The notes beneath the pieces are model-generated. The model was not told the DNA's origin. It did not search any database and saw only the letters and a list, made by a program, of their open reading frames with translations. From contig JBHGNT010000004.1 in assembly GCA_043228905.1 (NCBI GenBank), positions 18,166,001 to 18,230,000 of the forward strand: a DNA stretch of 64,000 bases, in the 5' to 3' direction. The stretch comes from Azolla caroliniana. Taxonomy: Eukaryota > Polypodiophyta. Below are positions 55,545-64,000 of the stretch, in pieces; position 1 is the stretch's first letter, and the number at the start of each line of letters is the position of its first letter. A program made the translations under genes and the position numbers.

Positions 55545-55741
55545 CGAAGTTTGTAAGTCGACAGAACGAGAATGTTTGTGTCGTGGAAGATTTGCTGACC
55601 AACAAAGATGTTCGAGTCAAGCACTCCGATCGAGGGAGTCGATCGTTGAAAGGACCGATGGAAGTTCCGGTCGAAGAAATATCATCATCAAGGCATGTGG
55701 GATCGACGTGCAAGGCACTCTCCCACGGGCGTGCCATATTG
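55545..55741 (+). other. Junction segment after G2 ORF3, unassigned
   Basis: No match to G1 was seen (the corresponding region of G1 is outside the window). A short frame opens at 55541 (MTKFVSRQNENVCVV) but resembles nothing recognised. A polypurine tract, expected before a 3' LTR, is not evident. Confidence 0.4.
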
Positions 55742-56271
55742 TGTTACCCTGTACAAGATGTACGGAGAGTCAATGTGATGAGCGAGGGTCAAATGTTATC
55801 ATGATGATTGTTGTGTGTGTGTGTAGGGGGCATAAATGTAATTGTGAGTCGATACGTATGTGAACACATGCACACGTGTGTGCATGTGGATGGATACGAG
55901 GAGGTGTGAGTGAGTGTCCAGTATGAATGCTCAATGGGGCTTACATCCCTATGTATCTACCCCCTCTTGTACTATTTAACCCCTTATGGGGAATGAATGA
56001 AACATGAATGATCATTTTTCTCTCTCAATCTCTCTCTCTCTTGTCATCTCTCTTTCTCTCTCTCTCTTCCCCTCAACGTTGAATCCCCTTGGGAGGGGGG
56101 TGGAGCCATTCTAGGCACCACCCCCCACCCCGCAATGCTTCTCAATGCTTGTCAACATTTTCATCATTTCTCTTGCCATCATACTCTCCATTATCTTCAC
56201 TATTACATCATGTCTATCTTCGTCATCGATAACCATCATTACCATTAAGCCTAACCCTAAAACGTACAACA
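55742..56271 (+). repeat. Right terminal LTR-like sequence of the G2 block
   Basis: Starts TGTTACCCTG (or at TGTTATC, 55794) and ends GTACAACA at 56271, directly before the TTTAA TSD. It has an LTR layout: TACTATTTAACCCC near 55970 as a TATA region, then a CT-rich leader. Apart from the first seven bases and the TATTTAA box it does not align with the left LTR (34141-34578). Confidence 0.55.
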
Positions 56272-56598
56272 TTTAACTCCAGTAGGAGTTGGAGTTTTCG
56301 TGCAACCGTGTTGGCTGCAAAAATCTTCTTGAGATTGCCCCAAGCTTCTTTTGGCATTTTTGCCTCTCGAATATAGCCGCACATGTGATCATGAACACAT
56401 GATGCAAGGCAATACAACACACGACCGACCGCTTGCTCCCATGCTGGGTAGTCGACATGTGTTGGGTTGGGTTGGTTTTCGTGAGCTCCTTCGATATAGC
56501 TCCAATAACCTTGTCCGACAAGGTATTGATGCATCTTGTATTCCCAAGATGCAAAAGTTTGTCCTATCGAGCTTCTCTATAGGAAGAGCGCTTCCCAT
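56272..56598 (-). pseudogene. C1 fragment 1: gag start
   Basis: ATG at 56598 (MGSALPIEKLDRTNF). After one frameshift near 56540 the gag runs MHQYLVGQGYWSYIEG, then REAKMPKEAWGNLKKIF and KLQLLLELN, where G2 cuts it. It is close to C4 gag, residue by residue. It continues at 34140. Confidence 0.88.
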
Positions 56599-56702
56599 GT
56601 GAGTGTTCATGGTGTCGTTTTCTTCTCTGTTGTTGAACCGATTCTGTTGATCATCGGTGTGTAGCACAACACAGTTGAACGAGTTTGATCAAACCACCAC
56701 AC

Positions 56703-56714
56703 ACTCCAATACCA
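56703..56714 (-). other. Primer-binding site of C1
   Basis: TGGTATTGGAGT on the minus strand, a Met-type site with changes, directly inside the LTR. Confidence 0.75.
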
Positions 56715-56781
56715 TGTAAAGAAATGGGTGACATAGGTGATGCTGTGCAACGGAAGTGAACTGTGTGTGAGTACGTAAGAC

Positions 56782-56829
<48 letters not shown>

Positions 56830-57010
56830 ACAAGAAGCTATATTAGTGAAAAATATGATTACATCCAACAATAACTAAGTTACAAAAGATTGGTTTAAAT
56901 ACCAACTAGTCTAGGGCAACTATCCTTTCTGTTATTTACAAAACTAGCCTAGTGTGTCCTCTGCTAGTGTGAAAGCACTTTGTTGAGGAAGTTGGGTTCG
57001 ATTCTCAACA
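56715..57010 (-). repeat. 5' LTR of C1
   Basis: 296 bp, minus strand TGTTGAGAATCGAACCC to TTTCTTTACA, with a (GA/CT)n run at 56788-56825. It is the same family as the C4 LTRs. It lies about 300 bp from the CCCH start codon, and its promoter points away from that gene. Confidence 0.88.
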
Positions 57011-57310
57011 GATATGAATATTTATATTTCAGTCAGACCCACTTTCTATGCAGTTTCTTTTCCTATATATGCTTGTGGGGGGTGTATAATAAGGGTAGAG
57101 GGAAGGAGAGGGTATTTGGAGAAAAGAAGAGGGGTATTTGGAGAAAATGGAGAGGGGTATTCGGGGAGATTATCAGAAAGCTCTTTCGGGGGGGTATTTC
57201 TCGAGAATTCTGTAAATAGATGTGTGTGTGCGTGTGCGCGAAGAAGAAGCACTCAGCAGGAAGGAGACGGAGAAGGAGAAGGAGAAGGAGAAGGAAGACG
57301 ACGAAGGCGA
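57011..57310 (+). promoter_or_regulatory. Proximal promoter and leader of the CCCH gene
   Basis: CTATATATGC near 57063 is a TATA candidate. Three near-repeats of GGGTATTTGGAGAA-like sequence with a period of about 22 bases follow (57112-57170). The leader has GAAGAAGAA and a GGAGAA hexamer repeat (57263-57295) directly before the ATG. Only about 50 bases separate the C1 LTR edge from the TATA candidate. Confidence 0.5.
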
Positions 57311-59466
57311 ATGGCTTCTTCTGCTGTTTCCATGAGCGACGAAGCCTCAAAGCACAACACAGACTGTGTTTACTTCTTGGCTTCCCCTCTCACTTGTAAA
57401 AAGGTATGCATTGTTCTCCTCCTTCTCTTCTTCTCTCTGCATTGCTTTTTAGTTTCTCAGGAAAATTGGCCTTATTCTATTGCCAGCTCAGATCTCATTA
57501 TTTTTTACGTTTTTCTCTGTCCTTTTTTGTTTTTGTGGTTGATGATGTTATGACGCTTGATGTCTGCTGCTCAATATTTAATGGTGATAGTATTTCATTG
57601 ATCCTTTCTGTTGATGATCATTTTGAAGAAGCCTATGCTATGCTCTGTATTTCTCTGCTCTCTTTCGTGATGATGATAAAATTTATATTTTCTCGATATC
57701 TCTCTGTTGATCTTGATGAATGCAATGCTTTTTCTATCGTTTTCTGTTTTTTTTCTCATTACTGACGGTGATGATGAGATTTGTATTTTTGAATGATCTC
57801 ATTCTGGTGACAATGATTTGAAGAAGATGATGTTTTAGTCTGTCTTTTGCTGTTTGTTTGTCGTTGTTGTTGTTGTTGATGATGATGATGATTGTGGTGT
57901 TGATATTGATGATGGTGTTTATGTTTTAATTGCTCTTCGCATGCACACATGCACTGAGTATTAGGGTTTCATTTGACAGAAGAAAGCATTTTAATCTCAA
58001 TTAGAGAAACAAATATGAAGGAAATATACGTATTCATGCTGCCTTTTGATCTCCAGAGGAAGAAAAGAAATCTCACATGTTTTTTTCGTTCTAAAATCAA
58101 TTGGAGCAATAACGTGAAGAAAATCTATGTCCTTATCTCATCTTTCTACATAACAGCAGAAATAAATTTCTGTGACTAATTACATTCTGCCTTGAGTATA
58201 GTAGAACTTTAGAATATCATGAAGATTTCTGAGTTGGGGTATTATGCCATTTGACGATGTTTGTTAATGTTATATATTGGAACCTTGTTTAGCCAGCACC
58301 TTTTCATGTTCCATTAGAGCTTAAGATAAGTAGGGAATTTTTGTTATATTTTCCAAGTATCTTATAACTTAGCAGATCATGTCAAAACCTCTGATATAAA
58401 TTCATGCCATGTCTGGTAAAGTTATATAGCAGAAAGATGTGCCATTTTTCCATATCTGTTAGGATCTTCTGTTTGAAGTTTGTTCGCAACCAGATTTCTA
58501 TTTTTAGTGGAACAAATTCCTGGTGATATGTGGTTAAGGAACCTCAGTAAAAATAAGACTTAGGCCATGTTTCCCCCCTGGCCAACCCTTGAAAGAGTGA
58601 AAAAAAGGTATGAACTGACCATATATTTGATAATGTACTTGCACAAGTGTCACATATAATCATCCAATAGGGGCTTTGCCAAGAACATTTGGGGAAGTAA
58701 TGAAAACATTGGGGCATATTGGGAAATAAAGGAATAATTAGGGAAATTTCGGTTTTCTCCTTCTAATTTTTAAGGTTCTATTACAATTTGTGTCCTGCTT
58801 TCGTGAGTGTAGTAGGACTTCATGTTGGTTTGTGATTCTATATCTTTGGAGGCCATCTGCGAGAAATTCATTTTGGCAAGTTTCCCCGCAATCTATTGCA
58901 TGATGTGTTTTAAGGATATCCATTTGAAGTGTGTTTAGTGAACTTCTACTCAAGCTGTGCCATTGTGCTATATCTGTTGGAACTGACAAACGTATAGAAA
59001 GCTTACTTCTGCCATATGTATCAAGAATCATTTGCTATATCCCACATATATTCTTATATTTTACACATATGGATTGACTGTTATCTTGTTGTGTTTAAAC
59101 CTGCCACACATATTCTTTTATATATATTGTTCTTTATAGAAGGGACCGAGGAGCTTAGAACATACCATGATGAAGCATAAATTGTATCTATATCCAAATA
59201 ACTATGTATGCATGAAACCTTATTACCGTTTCTTCAGAAGCCTATGAAATTTCATAGCCCCACCCATAAGCTCATTCTATAGATGGTGAATCTCACACAA
59301 TTTGTTTCTTGTTAATTTGACATTTGACCATTATACCTTTGTTTAATTTATCCAGGGAAATGACTGCGAATTTAGGCACAGTGAAAATGCTCGAGTCAAC
59401 CCAAGAGATTGTTGGTACTGGTTCTCTGGCAATTGCCTCAATGAACACTGCTCTTTCCGGCATCCG
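57311..59466 (+). CDS. CCCH-type zinc-finger protein, first two coding exons (partial)
   Basis: Exon 1 57311-57403 and exon 2 59356-59466, both in phase 0, with GTATGC and GTAAGT donors and TCCAG acceptor. The 68 residues begin MASSAVSMSDEASKHN and contain two CCCH fingers: CX9CX5CX3H (from CVYFLASPLTC to CEFRH) and CX7CX4CX3H (CWYWFSGNCLNEHCSFRH). The linker with NPRDCWYW is typical of a plant family of CCCH proteins, which bind RNA or DNA; no specific member can be named from this N-terminal part. The remaining exons lie beyond the window or in intron sequence where I could not find them. Intron 1 is 1952 bp. Confidence 0.88.
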
Positions 59467-59539
59467 GTAAGTGTGACTAGAAGGTGCTATTTTGTGTACT
59501 TATATTTCATTTTTTAAAAATTATTTTTACGTGCCCATG

Positions 59540-60000
59540 GAACTCTTGAGATTGGACAAGATGACATAGCATGGTTAGTGTGAAATGGTCAATGGCCAAT
59601 GGTCTATAGATCAGAGGTCAATCCATTTAATATTGGATTCTGATGCATATGAGGTTGTCTTTGTCCAATTATAAAGTTGTATCTTATAAAGTCACTTTGG
59701 GTGAGCACTGAGGCCCTACATTCACTTAAAAGTTATAGTGTGGTCTTTCAGGGTTTGGGTTCTATTTTATTGTATTATCTTCTTGTAGTTATCTATAAAC
59801 AAAATAGTGAAAGGTTATCAAATTCGTTCTCAGAAGCAATCTAGCTCACTGGACCAATATTCAATCATAGTCATTGAAAATGTGGAGTATCTGTCTTCTT
59901 TTATAGAAAATTTGTCCAGTGATAAAATTAAGCTAATTTGGTGGCTCCATTGGAGTTTACTGCCATTTGTAAGCTCCTTAGGCTAGTTTCATGATTTTTT
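59540..60000 (+). repeat. Intronic repeat, copy 1
   Basis: Shares in order with copy 2 (62935-63640): a CAAGATGACAT segment, GTGAAATGGT against GTAAAATGGT, ATTGGATTCTGATGC, AGGGTTTGGGTTCTAT, AGCAATCTAGC, and GGCTAGTTTCA against GGCTGGTTTCA. No coding capacity. The family is unknown. Confidence 0.7.
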
Positions 60001-62934
60001 CGACAAAATTTGATCATTTTTTTCTCAGAAAATGACACATGATTAGTTACGTGTTAAAATATATCATAAAGATTCGAACGAGCCATTTTAAGCAGGAGTT
60101 TAGTCAAGTCAAAGAATAAATAAGAAATTCATGGAGAAGACATATCAAGAAAGAAAAACTGTGATCGAAGAAGGCAAGTGCCGCGGAACATAAGTTCAAG
60201 AATCTGAACCCACATACTTTTGCCAGATTAGTGTATATGGTGGTTGGTGATTAACTATTCTGTCAAGCCATTAAATTGTGCAGAGCGTAGAGAAAAATCC
60301 AGGATCATATGGCTATAACTTTATTTACCTTGAAGCTTATTTAAATTTTATTTCTCTCGAGTTTGCAACAAAGTTAGGCATCAGTGCGGATGGGACCTAT
60401 GGCTAAAGTAGAGTCGGCATGTCCTGGTCACGCAGAGTCTATTACCCTGATACTTGAAAAGCTTCAGATACATATCCCAAAATATAGAGACATTGAAGAA
60501 TTTTATGTTATGTGTTATTGGGCCTATTTTGGTTGTATAGGCTGCATGCATGGATAGATACCTACAGCTAAAAAACTACTCGTGTATATAAAAGAAAGAC
60601 TGATGTCTTAGATATAAAATTTAGAGGGTAATGAATCATCCTATTATCTCAGCTTCTGCTATTTTTAGTGTAATGAAACAATTGTATTTCTGTTTACTTG
60701 GTCTTTGCAATGAACACTAATGTTTATGAAGTTGAATCTATTTTCTCTTCATTAGACAGAGATAGGGAAACTTTCTTAAATACTTTCAGAAATTTCTTTT
60801 TCAGGTTCTTTACTGGTAGTTTGACCTCTTGAAAGGTCTGAGGATTATACAATTGAGTTGATCCCAGCATCATACAATTGAGTTCCCGCATGTGTCTAGA
60901 TTATTGTGCACTGAACAAGAACACAATAAAAAAAGATTCTTGATTGGTTAGGAATGGTAAAATCTATCAGGATTGTTTTGAAACGTGGCTATATTTAGCA
61001 GGATTCAGATTTGACTATATTTCTAGTAATGCCTTCCAAACCTATAAATGTTCTCGCCACTTTCAATAGGATGATGGATTGAATTTTTTCATCCGTATAG
61101 TATATTTGAAGAATGAACATGAGCTCAAGGACCATTTGGTTGTGGTTTTCCATGAGCTCTGTAAGAGCAGATATTAATGCAATGAAAATTGAGTTCTTCC
61201 TGCAAGAGTAGAGGCAGGAAAAACTTGGTGTAAATGGAAATATTGTTTCAAAAGGCAGTGTTAATGGATCCTGCCAGAGTAGAGGCAATCAATTCATGGT
61301 CTGATTTTATAACTATTCTTAGTGTTTGCAATTTCTTTGGTCTGTGTTCATATTACAGAATATTTATATTTTGCTGAAATTGCTTCACTTTTACATGCTT
61401 TACAAAAGGAGTAACTTTTAGTTTGACTGATACAAGTATTATAGCTTTCAGACACTTCAAACCAAAGATGACATCAGATCAAGGTCATTCGTGGTTCAAT
61501 ATTGATGCAGTTCTAATGCAGAATGGCCAAATAGTAGCATATTACAATAGAGCCTTGTGACCATTTAGAAGAATTACCAGATTTACGAGAAATAACAATA
61601 GAAGATTCATACTGTTTCGTACTGGAAACACTGCCTTCTAGGTGCCCATTTCATCATGTAAATGGATCATCAAAACTTTTATTATATTCTCATAGAAGCA
61701 AATCTATCTTAAAAGCACATGCAATCAAATTTCTTGTGCTTGTTTCACTTCCAAGATGTGCATGTAGAAGAAAAAAGAAAGTAATACCGGATGCATTAAC
61801 ATGAATATCACACGTGTTGGCAGGGTGAAAAATGTGAGGATGATAATTCTACAAAGATATCTTACAAGGATATATGGTCAACTAATGGATAGATAGCACC
61901 ATGAGCATTATACTAATCTTAAAGATGGATTTTCATTATCATGGAAAATTATGTCAAGAAGTAGTAGAGACCTAAATTCAATTAAAAGATACCATGGTTT
62001 CTGCAGCTTTTGCCAGTCACAGATAGACTGCAACTTCCTTTTCATGGCAAACTTTGCAATGCAATGCTCATACATTTATAAGAACATGCATATTTTGTTG
62101 AAAAGTAAAATTTGACGGACAAAAAACACCAAGATTGTTTCCTTCGTTAGTTGCGGATACTCCATGGGAACTATTCTAGCAATGGGCTTAATTTTTTATC
62201 TTTTTAGATCACAGGCCGAGAATGATGGGATATGGACTATCATAAGGAGACTCAGTAACCAAGCTCATTTTTCCTCATCAGGAAGAAGATAAACCCAGAG
62301 CGCATGTCAATGTATTTATGCACAATATCTTTATGTACCACTGGATGTCCTTTTCTATAACAGTTACCAAGACCCAAGGATGAGAATATGGGTACTTCCT
62401 CAAAGTTTAGTCAGTTGGAAGAAGGCAATTCTACTATTTTAGATTTTCTGGAATGCTATGTTGGTTGATTCACCTCAGTTTGTACAACTTCACTTGTAGG
62501 CATTCCAATTAAAATCCACCCGGACTGAAGTAAAAGCTCTATCAAGCTAACTACTTGAACATATTTTGATGCTCAAGGGAAGGGTAATCTTTAAATTTTT
62601 TTCAATACAGAATCAATGCTATAGAGGCTGATATTGCTCAACTTTTGTTCGGAATGCTCCGTAAGCTTTTTTAACCTGACAGCAAAAATACATGTGGGTT
62701 GGCCCACATTATTTCCCAGCAAAAATACTCCATCGTAGGTAATGTATTCGGATTTAAGGCCTAGTAATGTGAGCTACTCATTAATTGGGCGACACTGTCT
62801 GTTAGCATGTAATGTCGGCATGCTATCAAGGTCACTTGCATTGTTTCAAGAGGGAAGGGTACATCACAGGGAGGTGTTAATTTATTTGCTTTCATTACAT
62901 TATTTAATATTGTTTTATTTTTACTTGCTTCTTT

Positions 62935-63640
62935 GAAAGCTTGAAATAGGCCAAGATGACATTGCACAGCCGGTGTAAAATGGTAGAAGACCAAAGGTCC
63001 ATGGACCAGGGGAGCTAAAACCAGCAGGCAATGGGATCAGCATGGGGTTGGTCCTGTTAGCATTGGATTCTGATGCGTATGAGATGTTTGCTTTCAATTG
63101 TAAAGTTGTGAGGTCATTTTTGTTTCTGAAGAGGTGGCAGCATGAGAAAAACTTGCCGTATCCAAAGAAACCTCTCTTCTAATAGAAACTGGTTATTCAG
63201 TTCTGGAGAAAGAACGGAGTCAGGTTAGAGGACAGAAAGCTACAAGAGTCATAGCTGATTTATTCTATTTTCTAGTGTGCTCAGCAGAGAATACTCTGGA
63301 AGTTCTGTATATGGATTTCAGTGCTGAAATAGGCTTGAACTGCTAGCTGGTTTCTAGGGTTTGTGTTCTATCTTATATCTTTAATTAGGTGTCAATCAAA
63401 GAAATTCCTAAAGGGGCACCAATCTTGGTGTGGAGCATTATGACAAATTCTGTGTTCAGGAGCAATCTAGCATCTTGGAAGTGAAATTAAATCATTGTGA
63501 GTGAAAATTCTTAAGTAGATTTTTGTTCATTTATGTAATACGTGTCCTGTAGTGGAATTAAGCAAAATTGGTGGTTCAGTTGGAGTTGGGATTTTGATGC
63601 CCTTTAAAAGTTCCTTGGGCTGGTTTCAGTAAAAGTTTAG
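62935..63640 (+). repeat. Intronic repeat, copy 2
   Basis: About 250 bases longer than copy 1, with additional sequence after the TTGTAAAGTTGT block (63110-63320). Same orientation as copy 1. Ends and TSD were not determined. Confidence 0.7.
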
Positions 63641-64000
63641 AAAGTATAAAACTATGAACTTCTCTGTTTCGTTTTCGAGTCACAAATTTTTATAGAAGAT
63701 TGGAATGTATCATTACTAACCATATGATATGAGCATAACTAAACATCAGAATTAATTTATAGAATTTCGTTACAAATATAACCTTGGAGAATATCGTTGT
63801 TGACTGTAATACAACAGAGAATTAGAAAAACAAAAGTAATTTGTTGTACTTCCAAAAGATTATACACCAAAGAGTAGGAATTTGTCAAAAATAATGTATG
63901 GTATTTCATTATGAAATATAGCCCGATATATAACACATTATTAATCAACTTGCATAACATGCTTGGACTCTTCAAGAGATTTTTGATATGCTTCCTTTCC

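Larger units (their letters stand above)
34141..56271 (+). mobile_element. Ty3 element G2 inserted in C1 gag, with nested G3 and C5
   Basis: The left end TGTTACC starts at 34141 and the right end ACAACA stops at 56271, with TTTAA on both sides (34136-34140 and 56272-56276). Removing this block and one TSD copy restores the C1 gag frame exactly (ELN then NMQ). The interior follows G1: LTR, primer-binding site, gag-pol, spacer, third ORF. G3 splits the integrase and C5 splits the third ORF. The right-end sequence does not resemble the left LTR, which is unexpected for one element. Confidence 0.85.
59467..64000 (+). other. Intron 2 of the CCCH gene, continuing past the window
   Basis: AT-rich, with no recognisable exon, retroelement pol or RNA gene. 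It holds two diverged copies of one repeat (59540-60000 and 62935-63640). If the gene continues to the right, the intron is longer than 4.5 kb. Confidence 0.55.

Noticed and set aside
55384-55737. Minus-strand frame at the end of G2
   Set aside because: Opposite the ORF3 coiled-coil end and junction; no recognisable domain.
56788-56825. Functional GA-repeat promoter element for the CCCH gene
   Set aside because: The repeat belongs to the C1 LTR and similar tracts are present in the other LTRs of the window.

Overview
The window is nuclear DNA from a land plant. Two spliced plant-type host genes, the beta subunit of the nascent-polypeptide-associated complex (BTF3/NACB) and a CCCH zinc-finger gene, sit at the edges of a large block of nested LTR retrotransposons. 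The introns are long: one exceeds 4.5 kb and runs off the window. The host DNA is AT-rich, while the retrotransposon bodies are more GC-rich and diverse. This suits a large-genome plant such as a fern or gymnosperm, but the species cannot be fixed from the sequence alone.

Layout. 1-7579 (minus): a Ty3 element (G1) with an intact gag-pol, a 5' LTR, and a third ORF that runs off the left edge. 7580-9065: an LTR-like segment and the 3' end of a plus-strand copia. 9066-12560: AT-rich, no gene recognised. 12560-14941 (plus): the NACB gene, with a 5'UTR intron and five coding exons. 15860-17777: fragments of three retroelements, including a chromovirus with a chromodomain.

17778-57010 is one old copia element (C1, minus strand) split into four pieces by later insertions. 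C4 (27942-32693, target-site duplication, TSD, CGGAG) and C2 (18014-26879) are copia elements inside C1; C3 (19359-25297, TSD ACCTT) lies inside C2. G2 (34141-56271, TSD TTTAA) is a Ty3 relative of G1 inside the C1 gag. G2 itself holds G3, a Ty3 element of a different kind (39594-46809), and C5, an apparently intact copia with identical LTRs (48581-54088, TSD CTTGC). The C1 5' LTR lies about 300 bp upstream of the CCCH gene (57311 to beyond the window).

Main observations: (1) G1 and G2 share a third sense ORF after integrase, ending in a charged, coiled-coil-like region. (2) G2 has a perfect TSD but two unrelated ends. (3) C3 has a ~228-residue extension fused to RNase H, carrying a Cys/His knuckle-like motif and lying between two copies of the polypurine tract. 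(4) The stop codons in G2 that can be aligned with G1 are G:C to A:T transitions. The nesting gives a relative order of insertion: C1 oldest, then C4, C2 and G2, then C3, G3 and C5.
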